A stretch of 60,913 nt of DNA from the NCBI GenBank assembly GCA_022801925.1, contig JAAWTG010000015.1, positions 1-60,913 of the forward strand, in the 5' to 3' direction. A program made the position numbers and the translations under genes. Within the stretch, counting starts at the first letter, position 1. Each line of letters opens with the position of its first letter. Shown piece after piece: positions 1 to 9,314 of this stretch. This DNA is from Clostridia bacterium (GTDB lineage: Bacteria > Bacillota > Clostridia > RUG12999). The notes beneath the pieces are model-generated. The model was given only the letters and a program-made list of their open reading frames with translations. It ran no database searches and had not been told where the DNA came from.

Positions 1-178
1 CGGAGGATGCAGATAGGCTGGCGCCTACGGGAGACGACAATCCGAAAGATGCCAAAATATCGCCGTTTTAGGCGGGTTCAAATTGGAAGCGTCAGGCTAT
101 GCAAAAGCGCTAAACAGTATGTGGAGTTCCGTGCGTCAATAGAGGGTCTTGGATTTTGAGGAAAGAATAGAGTTTTGC
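1..178. other. Left edge, no confident gene
   Basis: A short open frame on the plus strand (3-71) could be the last 22 codons of a gene that begins outside the window, but nothing in it is recognisable. The rest, up to the stop codon of the UPF0340 gene, shows no gene, RNA or clear terminator. Confidence 0.3.
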
Positions 179-730
179 CTACAGTAAAGCATTATCATAC
201 ATAGCGCGTTCGCCGCCGATGAATTTGGGACGTACGCGGGCGCAGACTGCACGGGCTTCTCCAATGGTTTTCACGTCCAGTCGGACAGGCACAGCCACCG
301 GAGCAAGATGCATACCAATCAGTGTATCGCCGATGTCCATACCAGCCTGCGCCTGAATTTTTTCCACCGCGACAGGGGCAGAAAAAGCATGATATGCTGT
401 CGTGGCAAAGGAACCACCCGCTTTTGGCTGCGGCACGACATTCACAAGCGGATAGCCATAATATGCCGCTGCTTCTTTTTCTAAAATTAAGGCACGGTTT
501 AAATGTTCGCAGCATTGGGCTGCAAGAAAAATCCCGCGGTCTTTTAAAACAGGATATAAACCGGAAAAAACGGCTTCTGCCAGATTGATACTGGAACTGG
601 AACCGATTTTTTGCCCGCCGATTTCGCTGGAGGAACAGCCGACAACGAGCAAATCTTTTGCTTGTAAATGGGCGGCGTCCAGCAATTGGATCATTGCACT
701 GTGTGCTTCTTGCTTGATTGTATCATACAT
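179..730 (-). CDS. UPF0340 / TIGR01440 family protein (YwlG-like)
   Basis: A 183-residue cytosolic protein of the conserved UPF0340 family, found in most Firmicutes; its biochemical role is unsettled. Family marks are the GCSSSEIGG segment near residue 32, an AAQCCEHLNRAL segment in the first half, and a C-terminal RPKFIGGERAMYDN tail. The start at 730 is preferred to an upstream ATG (763) because GAGGTG lies six bases ahead of it. A SigA-type promoter at 781-809 drives it. The gene is divergent from the sigK middle piece, and its promoter overlaps the 5' edge of that piece. Full length for the family. Confidence 0.85.
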   Translation of the reverse strand: MYDTIKQEAHSAMIQLLDAAHLQAKDLLVVGCSSSEIGGQKIGSSSSINLAEAVFSGLYPVLKDRGIFLAAQCCEHLNRALILEKEAAAYYGYPLVNVVPQPKAGGSFATTAYHAFSAPVAVEKIQAQAGMDIGDTLIGMHLAPVAVPVRLDVKTIGEARAVCARVRPKFIGGERAMYDNALL

Positions 731-780
731 GATAATCACCTCGTCTATAATGTAGGAAGTCAAAATTTGTTTTCTTTTAT

Positions 781-809
781 ATTATAGCAAGTCTAACATG
801 ATTTTACAA
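781..809 (-). promoter_or_regulatory. SigA-type promoter of the UPF0340 gene
   Basis: On the minus strand TTGTAA (804-809) and TATAAT (781-786) are separated by 17 bp, about 50 bp upstream of the start codon at 730. The box pair lies just before the stretch where sigK homology begins. Confidence 0.6.
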
Positions 810-1169
810 GATGTTTGCTGCAATTGTTTCCACAAAGGATGCAGTGCAAATGAAATACTCATGTATTTACGTTCACAGAAAAGGTATAACAATGAGATTT
901 CACTAAATGAATGCGTTGGAACAGACCAGGAAGGAAATGACATTACATTGTTTGATGTTGTTTGGGACGAGACGGAAGATGTGATTGAGGAAGTGGACGT
1001 AAAGCTGCGGATTCGGAAAATGTACCGAAAGATGAAAGACGTTCTGCAAAAACGGGAGCAGCAAATTTTAGTCTGGCGTTATGGACTGAATAATCAAAAG
1101 GCAAAAACACAAAATGAAATTGCAAGTGATTTGGGTATCTCGCGTTCCTATGTATCAGAACGCGTTTAA
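798..1169 (+). CDS. sigK: Interrupted sporulation sigma factor sigK, middle segment (regions 2.4 to 4.2)
   Basis: The frame encodes the back half of a SigK/SigE-type sigma factor: an NEILMYLR segment, the EISLNECVGTDQEGNDITL linker, region 3, and the region 4.2 helix-turn-helix ending LGISRSYVS. Homology starts at 849, exactly at AATGA in the NE codons, where the skin element splits sigK in Bacillus subtilis. The residues before it (from ATG 798) do not look like a sigma factor and there is no ribosome site, so 798 is not a true start. After codon V the frame runs into foreign sequence and stops at once (ERV then stop). The missing RIEKK C-terminus lies at 26867-26938 on the other strand. Region 2 is absent from the window. 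Alternative: a dead gene. Confidence 0.85.
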   Translation: MILQDVCCNCFHKGCSANEILMYLRSQKRYNNEISLNECVGTDQEGNDITLFDVVWDETEDVIEEVDVKLRIRKMYRKMKDVLQKREQQILVWRYGLNNQKAKTQNEIASDLGISRSYVSERV

Positions 1170-1177
1170 GAACAAAA
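1150..1177 (+). other. attL-like recombination site in sigK
   Basis: The shared heptamer ATGTATC (1150-1156, central GT at 1152-1153) joins sigK coding sequence on its left to a 24-bp arm (1154-1177, starting ATCAGAACGCG and ending AAGAACAAAA). The same arm with one mismatch lies at 26939-26962 beside the serine recombinase and the sigK 3' piece. The arm is one half of a symmetric attP of the kind used by large serine recombinases. The site is in inverted orientation relative to its partner. Confidence 0.85.
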
Positions 1178-1363
1178 TATATGGGGAGGAAAAATTGGTG
1201 GAAAAGGTCTGGAAAAAACAGAAATAAGGAAGGAAATTTATGGGATGGACAAGCAGTGAAATGGTGATAATATAAGGGTTTGACGGGATGGTATGTGAAG
1301 GTGTCCCCTGATGTTAAAAACTGTCCATTTACAAAAAAATAGATTATATTTATAATAATATTA
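1178..1363. other. Intergenic region, no confident gene
   Basis: This stretch follows the attL-like arm. An 11-codon reading frame (ATG at 1240) has a good AAGGAAGG site before it, but it is too short to call. No terminator is evident. If the flanking segment inverts, this DNA would lie beyond the recombinase stop codon. Confidence 0.35.
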
Positions 1364-1445
1364 TACCATCACTTGACAAGAGTAAACACGTCTGACCAAA
1401 ATAAAAATGGCTGCTGACCGCGTTTACCTTTGTCAAGTGATGGTA
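1364..1445. repeat. Short terminal-inverted-repeat element (MITE-like), copy 1
   Basis: An 80-bp element bounded by TA dinucleotides. Its ends are inverted repeats of about 26 bp: CCATCACTTGACAA at the left and TTGTCAAGTGATGG at the right, with the match continuing imperfectly inward. A second, longer copy with the same left end begins at 60642 and runs off the window. TA flanks fit a Tc1/mariner or IS630-type mobilised element. Its right end supplies a possible -35 box for the next gene. Confidence 0.75.
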
Positions 1446-1458
1446 ACGGTTTTATAGT
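1430..1458 (+). promoter_or_regulatory. Promoter of surface module A, -35 inside the repeat element
   Basis: TTGTCA (1430-1435) and TATAGT (1453-1458) with a 17-bp spacer, about 70 bp upstream of the SLH gene start. The -35 box is part of the terminal inverted repeat, so insertion of the element may have created or altered this promoter. Confidence 0.5.
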
Positions 1459-1526
1459 ATCCGTGCGATGGTAAAAAGAGAGAAAAAAAGACGGATATGG
1501 AGACCAAAAGTAAAGGAGAGGAAAAT

Positions 1527-4223
1527 ATGAAAAAAAGAATTTGCTTTTTCATTGCAGTTATGATGCTGATAGGAAACGTTGCGTTTGCTCAGACAGATAC
1601 AAAAGCGGAATTATGTGTTTCCGGTCTGGGTATAATGCGGGCGGATGAAACAGGCGATTTTCATTGGGGAGACACTGTTACAAGAGCAGAATTCACAACA
1701 ATAGCAACACGGTTATTGCGGATTGACGACGCTTCCGCGCAGCAGCAGGAAACACCATTTGCTGATGTGCCACAAGACCACTGGGCAAGCGGATATGTGA
1801 AATATGCTGCGGATTTGGGACTTGTTAGTGGAACCGGTAACGGCAATTTCTCTCCGGAAGACCCCATTCGTTTGAATGAAGTGATGAAAATATTAATACA
1901 TATTTTGGGGTATGATGTACCGGCGCAGCAGATGGGCGGATATCCACAGGGATATATTGCGCTGGCGGGCAATTTGGGATTATATAAACAGGTAAAACAG
2001 GAAGAAGAAACACTGTCACGCGGTGAAATTGCACAGGTAATTTATAATGCAATGGACATTGTGCCGCTGGAGAGAAACTATGGAACGAACGAAGTGATTC
2101 GGAATGACTCCGGTAAAACGTTATATGAATTATTGACGGAACACAGCGACATCGTGAGAATCAGCGGTATTGTGATGGAGACGGAGTTTTCCAGTTTGCG
2201 CAAACCTGTACCGGACATGGAAAGCGGCTATATTGTCATTGGCAATGTAAAATATAAAACCAAAGTCAACTTAAATGAATATCTGGGATATTATGTGGAA
2301 GGGTATACGCGGCTGGATACAGCAGATGATTTATATGAAATTGTAAAAATCAGTCCTGCCAAAAACCGCAATGAATTAACCGTGATTGACAGTGAAGACG
2401 CGGTTATCTCTGCAAACTCCATTGAACAGGTGAAAGACGGCAGAACAGAACGCTATCCGTTGGACGCAAATGTACAGTATCTCTATAACGGCAGATATGT
2501 AACCATGCCGACAGAAGAAGAAAAACAAGCGAATTATGGAGAATACCGGTTGCTGGATAATAATGGAGACGGGGCAATTGACGTGGTGTTTGTCCAAAAT
2601 TCCGAAAGCTTTATTGTAGAACGTGTGAATACGGATAACAACACCATTTATTTAGCAAATAAAGCATTGTTCCGCGGTAAAAACGGTTTTAAATTTGATT
2701 ATGAAGAAAAAGGCAATCTTTATGAACTGGTCAATACCGACGGCGACGCCATTGAATTGAAAGATGTCGCGCCGGGCAACGGCATTACCATTATGGCAAC
2801 CAGAGACGAAACCTATGCTAAGGTGGTTATCAGCCGCCAGCAGGTGACGGGAAAAGTGGAAGAAATTCTGGATGAAAACACGGTTACTGTTGCAGGGCAA
2901 GCGTATAAAGTTGCAAATAATCCGGAGAATTTGACCGGTGTTGATATTGACTTGGGTGATGAAGCAACCTATGTACTGGATATGTTCGGAAATATTATTG
3001 GTATGTATGGGGATAAAAAGAGAAGTTACAATTATGGATATATTGTAGACGCAGGAATGAGCGGAACAATGTCAACCAATGCGCAGCTGCGCATTGTAAC
3101 AGGATTGACGCCGGAAAAAGAAGTGAAAACAACAGCGGGAAATGAAAAGATTTCCTACTATTTCCAGAATGACATGATTCAGTTGTATGACTGTGCGTCT
3201 AAAGTGGAATGGAACGGCGTATCAAAAACTTTGAGTGCAGCAGAAGCAGTGTCTCTGAAAGGAAAAATCATTGCCTATTCGACAGACGCCGGCGGTCAAA
3301 TTAAAAAAATGCTTACCTATGATATCCCTACGTTGTCGAAAAGCTATAATTTTAATGGAAAAATAGTTTCTTTCGGCGGCTCAAGCGTGTCTCGCGGTTA
3401 TGCGACAAACAGTGAGACGAAAGTGATTTGTGTGCCGGATGTTGCCGACGAAGATGATGATTATTATGTACGTCTGAAATTGGCAGACGGCGCAACAGGA
3501 AATAAAGTGTTTGGCGTTAACGTATTTCCTGCGCCGGTTTCTTCTGCACTGAGTCCGGCGGATGAGTTAGAACAACTGAATGCACAGCCGGTGAATGTAT
3601 TGATTATTCAAGACGCGATGGATGCATCACGTCCGCAGCCGATTCAAAGCGGCGCAGATATTTGTATTGTCGGTAATGTCACTTCATCTGTCGGAACGAT
3701 TATGGACGATGAAGGCGCAAGTGTATATAAACTGGAACTGCTCAATGGAGAAAAAAGAATAACAGAAGTGACAAAAGCGTCCGGTGATGGATATACGGTG
3801 GCAGCGGGTCTGAGAAAAGGAGATTTAATTCAATATACTAAAGATGGCTTTAACCGTGTGATTAATATTAAAAAATTGGCGTCTGTGCAAGGCTTGAGCG
3901 AATATGGAGAAATTTATACAGACGCAGGCGAAGGAATGTATGGGTTAGCCTACGATATTAATTTGGATACTTATGATTATATGACAAATCAGGAAATCGA
4001 TCGGCTGGCACTCTATTTTGGTGAAGGGGAAGAAATCAAAAAAATCCGTATTTATCATGAGGACGGTCAACCGATTTACTTATATGAACGTTCCAGCGGA
4101 TATATCTATCCGGCAACGGCAGATGACATCACTGCATATAGTCAAGTTGGCAGCAAGGCATCTAAAATTTATGCGCAAATGGAAGATAATGATGCAACGG
4201 TAATTATTATTATTGAAGATTAG
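1527..4223 (+). CDS. Secreted SLH-domain surface protein (module A)
   Basis: An 898-residue exported protein. The start at 1527 has AGGAGAGG seven bases upstream; ATG 1497 has no such site. Residues 1-21 form a signal peptide ending NVAFA. About residues 25-180 hold SLH repeats (TVTRAEF, FADVPQDHWASGYV, FSPEDPIRLNEV), which normally bind pyruvylated cell-wall polymer. The remaining 700 residues are a beta-rich region of unknown function, including a segment with DNNGDGAIDVVFV and GKVEEILDENTVTVAG. The gene at 46779 encodes a paralogue with the same order of parts. It lies 12 bp upstream of the lyase gene and is surely cotranscribed with it. Likely a wall-associated partner or scaffold of the lyase. 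Confidence 0.8.
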   Translation: MKKRICFFIAVMMLIGNVAFAQTDTKAELCVSGLGIMRADETGDFHWGDTVTRAEFTTIATRLLRIDDASAQQQETPFADVPQDHWASGYVKYAADLGLVSGTGNGNFSPEDPIRLNEVMKILIHILGYDVPAQQMGGYPQGYIALAGNLGLYKQVKQEEETLSRGEIAQVIYNAMDIVPLERNYGTNEVIRNDSGKTLYELLTEHSDIVRISGIVMETEFSSLRKPVPDMESGYIVIGNVKYKTKVNLNEYLGYYVEGYTRLDTADDLYEIVKISPAKNRNELTVIDSEDAVISANSIEQVKDGRTERYPLDANVQYLYNGRYVTMPTEEEKQANYGEYRLLDNNGDGAIDVVFVQNSESFIVERVNTDNNTIYLANKALFRGKNGFKFDYEEKGNLYELVNTDGDAIELKDVAPGNGITIMATRDETYAKVVISRQQVTGKVEEILDENTVTVAGQAYKVANNPENLTGVDIDLGDEATYVLDMFGNIIGMYGDKKRSYNYGYIVDAGMSGTMSTNAQLRIVTGLTPEKEVKTTAGNEKISYYFQNDMIQLYDCASKVEWNGVSKTLSAAEAVSLKGKIIAYSTDAGGQIKKMLTYDIPTLSKSYNFNGKIVSFGGSSVSRGYATNSETKVICVPDVADEDDDYYVRLKLADGATGNKVFGVNVFPAPVSSALSPADELEQLNAQPVNVLIIQDAMDASRPQPIQSGADICIVGNVTSSVGTIMDDEGASVYKLELLNGEKRITEVTKASGDGYTVAAGLRKGDLIQYTKDGFNRVINIKKLASVQGLSEYGEIYTDAGEGMYGLAYDINLDTYDYMTNQEIDRLALYFGEGEEIKKIRIYHEDGQPIYLYERSSGYIYPATADDITAYSQVGSKASKIYAQMEDNDATVIIIIED

Positions 4224-4235
4224 GAGGCGACAAGC

Positions 4236-7200
4236 ATGAAAGGAAAACGATGGCTATCTGTTTTGTTAGCAGCCGCTATGCTTTTGCCGCAGACTATGTT
4301 GTTGGGGTGTGCAGCGCAGGATATAGAACAGGCGGAGATGGTTTTGCCGGCAGAACTGCAAGAAAACGGTGCTTTGCCGGAAGAGGAACCAGAGCAGACG
4401 CAAAGTGTGAAGAATGAAGCGGCAAATCTGGAATTTAGTGAGTCTGGAGAAGCGGTAAAAGCAGGAGAAGATAACAGCGGCGTTTCTATTCGGGAAATGA
4501 TTTATGAAAATGATTTTACAAATACAACAATTGATAAAAATATGACATTTACAACGGACGGTGGTTCTATTAACATTGCCGATGGAAAATTGAACATTGT
4601 CCGCAGTACAAATAGTGGAACTACGATTGCCGATATTTATGCAATGGAAGACCATACTGCTGTGTCAGGACTGATTGGCGTGGAATATACATTGCACCGC
4701 AGCAATGCATCTAAAACGGTACAGCAGCGTCTGCGTATGACAGGGTCAAGCGACTATATAGCGCTGACATGGGCGGCAAATAAATCGGTATCCAGTATTC
4801 ATTCGGATACATATGGTGTAGACGGAAAAGGATATTCAGTATCATTTAATGATAATAATACTATGAAGGTAAAAGCGTATATGGATACTTCCACATCTAA
4901 GTTTTCGTTATGGCTGAATGACGAACTGGTATTGAAAGATGTATATTCCAGAGCAGCAGGAGCAAATAAACTGACGTATGTTCGTTTGTATTTGGAAGGT
5001 AATCATTTGAATACCCTGACAGTGGACGATTTTAAAATTTATTATGCACAGCCTCCGGCGGAAGATGCAATTGCAATGGATCAGGAATGGCTGACGGACG
5101 CAAGAATTATGACAGGCGCATATGTTTCGGAGAACATCATTATGCATAATTTGTCACTGCCGACAAAAGGCGCCTATAACAGCGATATTACATGGGAAAC
5201 GAGCGATTCTGAGTTGATTCGGATTGAACAGGGCGAAGACGGAAATTTGGTCGGAGTGGTAAATCGACCGGCAAATGCAAACAATCCGGAAGTTACGGTA
5301 ACAGCACATTTATCTATTGGAGGCTTGAGCGTGGATAAGGAATTCCGCTTTAGAATTTTACGTAATATATCAAATGATCAGGAGAGTGTGGAAGCGGAAG
5401 CGGAAGCATTGGAGGCGCTTCCGTGGTATGGTGAACCGACAGATGCGGTGATTACCAGTTTGGACTTAAGAACAAACGGACTTTATGGAACCAAGATTTC
5501 TTGGGTAAGCAGTAACCAAAATGTCATTACAAACAGCGGACGCGTCATTCGTCCGAGAAGTGACAAACAAAATGAAACAGTGACGATGACAGCGACAATT
5601 ACAGCAGGCAGCGCGAAAACAGAAAAGTCTTTTGAACTCACTGTTTTAAAAGACGAAGAATATACAGACCCGGGGTGGATTTCGGATGAAGATTTTTTTG
5701 GGGTGTGGAACGGCAGAAGGTGGACGACCACAGGTAAATTTGATTATTCCATCAGCGGTCTGGCAGGCGTGGAAGCGGCGGTAAAAGAGGGGGATTATGT
5801 AAAGGCAAAAGAGGAATTGCTGGCATATATGAAAATCAGAAACCAAGCGCCGACGGTCAATACAGCCTCCAGAAATTCAGGATGGGCGAATATGTGTCTG
5901 GCAGGCGTTTACAACCTGCAGGGTGGTACATATTATGAAGGCGATGGCATGATAGCATCGCATGATTATCAATCAGTGAACCTTGATATTGGGAAATCTC
6001 ATATTTCAAAAGGTGGAACCAGTACCTATAGTATCATTGCACGATATAATGAAATGAGTGAGGCTGTTATTGCCGGCGTGAATTATCCGGATGCAGCGCT
6101 TCGACCCAAAATTGAAGTGGTGGTCAATGGGCAGACACGTACTTACGATGCAGTAGACGCCGCCATGATTCGTGCAGGAAATTATATGGACACCAACTAT
6201 GGTGCAGAAGAAGAACTAAAGGTTAAAATTTTTGGGGAATTCTTGGGTGATGAGACCTATCGTACCTTAATTAAATTTAATTTCAGCGACCTTTCCGATG
6301 CTGATACGGTATCATCGGCAAGACTGGTACTTCATGCGAAAGTGCAGCCGGATTTTGTGGATATGAAGAGTCTGATTGTCAACTATGAACCGACCAATAC
6401 ATGGAAACGGGAAAGTGTTGTATGGAATACTTTGTCGGGATATGTCTATAACATGAACGGTATTCCGGGCGGAAACTTCTGGGATGCAATCCCGGGCTGT
6501 GACGTAGAGTACACCTATCAGGCGCCGCGCTTTTTGTCATGGCGTGGTATGGCATCAGAATATAACTATACAGGTGATGAAAAATATGCCTATTTCATGA
6601 TACGCGACATGATGGACTTCATTTGGGACAGAGGAAAGCCGGTAGACTATAATGGAAGCGGACAATGGCCCAAAGGAGTCTTGATTGGTATGGGCTATCC
6701 GCGCACGCTGGATACAGCATCGCGTTTGGAGGGTTGGCTCGGTGCATGGAATGCTTTGGTGAAGAGTCCCTATATGTCGCCGGATTGCTGCAGTGCGATT
6801 CTCAAAGGAATGTGGGAGATGTGCAATAATCTTCCAAAATCTAAAGTAACGCAGGGAAACTGGGTACAGACAGAAAATATGTGTGATTTGCAAGGCGCGC
6901 TATTCTTCCCGGAATTTGTTGCGGCAGAAGACTGGATTTCCGGAGCGCAGGAGAAATTAGAGGATTTGCTTTTTGTAAACTCCTTTGATGATGGTTCCTA
7001 TATTGAAGCAACAGGTGGATATAGTCAGGATGCTTATACGAACTTTTTGAATTATAAAAAGATTATGGCGGAAAACGGTCACGAAGTCACCGCAGAATAT
7101 GATAAACGGCTGCAGGAACTTGCCTACTATAATCTGTTGATGGCAGGACCGGATGGCACTAAGCTGCAATATGGTGATGAACGTGCAGGTTCTTATAATA

Positions 7201-9185
7201 CAAACCGGTATCCGGAACTTGTGACATGGTATGGTGATCATGAAATTGAATATATTGATTCGCGCGGGTCGAAAGGAACCATGCCGGAGTGGTCTTCGCG
7301 GTTGTTTATGGAGTCGCGGACATCCTATCTGCGGTCTGACTGGACAAAAAATGCCCTGTATTTGTTTACCAATGTGCGCGGCGGAGGTCAGCACGGACAC
7401 TCGGATGACAATGCTATTATCGCAATGGCATATGGCAGAACATTGCTAAACGATGCCGGAATTTTTACCTATACGAATACGGATCCATATCGTATCTGGG
7501 GAAAATCATCACGGGCGCATAATACGGTGGAAATCAACAATACAACCCAGACAATTGGTGCGGCGCCGGCATTGGAAAACCGCGGAACAGTTCATGAATT
7601 CCGTACCAATGATAGTTATGATTTCCTGAGCCAGAGTACAATTAGCACACCGGGTTATGACCACCAGAGAACGATTACGTTTGTTAAATCGGGCTTTTGG
7701 ATTGTTTCCGATTTGATGACGCCACAGGATATGAACAAAGCGAACGATTATAAACAAATTTGGCATATGCCGCCGGCAGCGGGAATTACTGTGGATAAAA
7801 CAGAGATGACAATGCGTTCCAACTATAACAGCGGTGCGAATATTATTGTTGCCTCTGCGGACAAAGATGCGATTTTGACAGAGGAAGATGGATATTATGA
7901 TTATAGTTATCAACAGCTTACAGATGCGCCGTTTGCCTATTATGAGAAAAAAGGCGTGACAGGAAAAGCAACATATGATACCGTTTTGTTCCCGTATAAA
8001 AATGTTGGGAAAGGCGACATTAAAGTGGAACGGATTGATATGGGTGTACCGACCTATGAAGTGACAGCAATGAAATTTACTGTGACGAATGGAAATGAAA
8101 CCACTGTCAACTACTATGTGATGGACTACACGAACAATCCGTTACAGGAAAAAACAATCGGAAATTATAAAGTGTGTGGAAAGTCTGCCACGATTGTGGA
8201 AAATGCAAAAGGAGAAGTAAAAGATATTTATTTGACCGGCGGTACAAATGTGACGACGCTGGATGGTACGAAGCTCATTGCGTCTGACACAGTGCTGAAG
8301 GGTACAGCTGTTAGTTATAAGGGAAATGTTGCAGAGATCAATTCCTCTGGAGATGAATTGATGTATACGGGCGGTCAGAAAATGAATCTGGAAACATTGA
8401 CCTTGAATACAAAGAATGCGCTAGGTACCGTTAAAGTAGATGGAAAGAGTGTGGCGTTTAAACAAGAGGGGACGAAAGTAACTTTGACCGACCAACCAAA
8501 GCAAGACAAACCGGTAAATGACGCGCATCCGGGCAATGGATTTGGCGGCGGTGGCGGAGGAGGTGCAGTTGTACCGTCAACGCCAACACCCACTCCAAGC
8601 GATGGACCGCAAACCACACCAACGCCAACGGGACCGCAGACAGAATTTAAAGACATTACCGGTCACTGGGCACAGTCGGCGATTGAAGATGTGACTGCAA
8701 AAGGTGTTATAAAAGGAAAGGAAAATGACAGCTTTTGTCCGGATGATACGGTGACGCGTGCGGAATTGGTTGCGATGATGGTGCGGACGCTGGAACTGGA
8801 AAAGAAGAATTATCAAGGTGAATTTACGGATGTATCCGCAGAGGATTGGTATGCAAGTGAAATTCAGACAGCGCTGGAAGCAGGTATTATTTCTAAGGCA
8901 ACAGAATTTCGTCCTGATGACCAGATTACGCGGGAGGAAATGAGTAAAGTTGTCGCAGTGATAGCGAAAAAACTGAATATTGCAGGTGAACTGCCGGAAG
9001 ATTATCAGGCAAATTTCTCAGATATCAATATGATTAGTGAATGGGCAAATGACTATGTACGGTTTGTCAGCTATGCCGGTTTGATGTCCGGCATGGAGGA
9101 CGGTTCCTTCAGACCGCATGGAAGCGCGACCAGGGCAGAAGCAGCGACTGTTATCAGCAGAATGCTGCATAAAGCACAGCAATAA
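4236..9185 (+). CDS. Cell-surface heparinase II/III-like polysaccharide lyase with SLH domains (module A)
   Basis: A 1649-residue exported enzyme. The N-terminal signal ends in LLGC, a possible lipobox. Order of parts: concanavalin-like sandwich (about 88-270), two bacterial Ig-like domains (275-470), a conserved DFFGVWNGRRW block (about 485), a DNRLRE/CBM96-like beta sandwich nested at about 620-740 (IRAGNYMDTNYG), an alpha-helical toroid (750-1010), the heparinase II/III beta domain with the HGHSDDN segment near 1050, a Gly-rich then Thr/Pro-rich linker, and three SLH repeats (1471-1649). The family cleaves uronate-containing polysaccharides by beta-elimination; the substrate is unknown. 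Paralogue of the gene at 49368. A strong terminator follows at 9197. Confidence 0.85.
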   Translation: MKGKRWLSVLLAAAMLLPQTMLLGCAAQDIEQAEMVLPAELQENGALPEEEPEQTQSVKNEAANLEFSESGEAVKAGEDNSGVSIREMIYENDFTNTTIDKNMTFTTDGGSINIADGKLNIVRSTNSGTTIADIYAMEDHTAVSGLIGVEYTLHRSNASKTVQQRLRMTGSSDYIALTWAANKSVSSIHSDTYGVDGKGYSVSFNDNNTMKVKAYMDTSTSKFSLWLNDELVLKDVYSRAAGANKLTYVRLYLEGNHLNTLTVDDFKIYYAQPPAEDAIAMDQEWLTDARIMTGAYVSENIIMHNLSLPTKGAYNSDITWETSDSELIRIEQGEDGNLVGVVNRPANANNPEVTVTAHLSIGGLSVDKEFRFRILRNISNDQESVEAEAEALEALPWYGEPTDAVITSLDLRTNGLYGTKISWVSSNQNVITNSGRVIRPRSDKQNETVTMTATITAGSAKTEKSFELTVLKDEEYTDPGWISDEDFFGVWNGRRWTTTGKFDYSISGLAGVEAAVKEGDYVKAKEELLAYMKIRNQAPTVNTASRNSGWANMCLAGVYNLQGGTYYEGDGMIASHDYQSVNLDIGKSHISKGGTSTYSIIARYNEMSEAVIAGVNYPDAALRPKIEVVVNGQTRTYDAVDAAMIRAGNYMDTNYGAEEELKVKIFGEFLGDETYRTLIKFNFSDLSDADTVSSARLVLHAKVQPDFVDMKSLIVNYEPTNTWKRESVVWNTLSGYVYNMNGIPGGNFWDAIPGCDVEYTYQAPRFLSWRGMASEYNYTGDEKYAYFMIRDMMDFIWDRGKPVDYNGSGQWPKGVLIGMGYPRTLDTASRLEGWLGAWNALVKSPYMSPDCCSAILKGMWEMCNNLPKSKVTQGNWVQTENMCDLQGALFFPEFVAAEDWISGAQEKLEDLLFVNSFDDGSYIEATGGYSQDAYTNFLNYKKIMAENGHEVTAEYDKRLQELAYYNLLMAGPDGTKLQYGDERAGSYNTNRYPELVTWYGDHEIEYIDSRGSKGTMPEWSSRLFMESRTSYLRSDWTKNALYLFTNVRGGGQHGHSDDNAIIAMAYGRTLLNDAGIFTYTNTDPYRIWGKSSRAHNTVEINNTTQTIGAAPALENRGTVHEFRTNDSYDFLSQSTISTPGYDHQRTITFVKSGFWIVSDLMTPQDMNKANDYKQIWHMPPAAGITVDKTEMTMRSNYNSGANIIVASADKDAILTEEDGYYDYSYQQLTDAPFAYYEKKGVTGKATYDTVLFPYKNVGKGDIKVERIDMGVPTYEVTAMKFTVTNGNETTVNYYVMDYTNNPLQEKTIGNYKVCGKSATIVENAKGEVKDIYLTGGTNVTTLDGTKLIASDTVLKGTAVSYKGNVAEINSSGDELMYTGGQKMNLETLTLNTKNALGTVKVDGKSVAFKQEGTKVTLTDQPKQDKPVNDAHPGNGFGGGGGGGAVVPSTPTPTPSDGPQTTPTPTGPQTEFKDITGHWAQSAIEDVTAKGVIKGKENDSFCPDDTVTRAELVAMMVRTLELEKKNYQGEFTDVSAEDWYASEIQTALEAGIISKATEFRPDDQITREEMSKVVAVIAKKLNIAGELPEDYQANFSDINMISEWANDYVRFVSYAGLMSGMEDGSFRPHGSATRAEAATVISRMLHKAQQ

Positions 9186-9196
9186 CAAAATATGAA

Positions 9197-9230
9197 AAAA
9201 AGGCTTTCCTATTTCCAGGAAAGCCTTTTT
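9197..9230 (+). terminator. Rho-independent terminator of module A
   Basis: A perfect 14-bp stem (9197-9210 with 9217-9230) and a 6-base loop; the right arm ends in five T. It follows the lyase stop codon by 11 bases. Confidence 0.9.
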
Positions 9231-9246
9231 CTATGTGAAAGAGAGG

Positions 9247-9275
9247 TCATGAAATAAGTTGGCACAGCATATAAT
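9247..9275 (+). promoter_or_regulatory. Possible SigE promoter of cwlJ-gerQ
   Basis: TCATGAA (9247-9253), 14 bp, then CATATAAT (9268-9275). This resembles the mother-cell SigE consensus (ATATT-type -35 and CATACAAT) and has the same 14-bp spacer as the cotJ promoter at 24615. The -35 match is partial. Confidence 0.5.
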
Positions 9276-9314
9276 GATAAAGAGAAATGTTTTGAATGGC
9301 AAGGGGGTGGTGGT

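Noticed and set aside
3-71. C-terminal end of an upstream gene
   Set aside because: 22 codons with no recognisable motif; cannot be distinguished from a chance open frame.
798-1169. Complete small sigma factor starting at ATG 798
   Set aside because: No ribosome site, no sigma-like residues before 849, region 2 absent, and the C-terminus is found elsewhere at a recombination site.
1240-1275. 11-codon peptide gene with a good ribosome site
   Set aside because: Too short to support from sequence alone; kept as a note in the intergenic entry.
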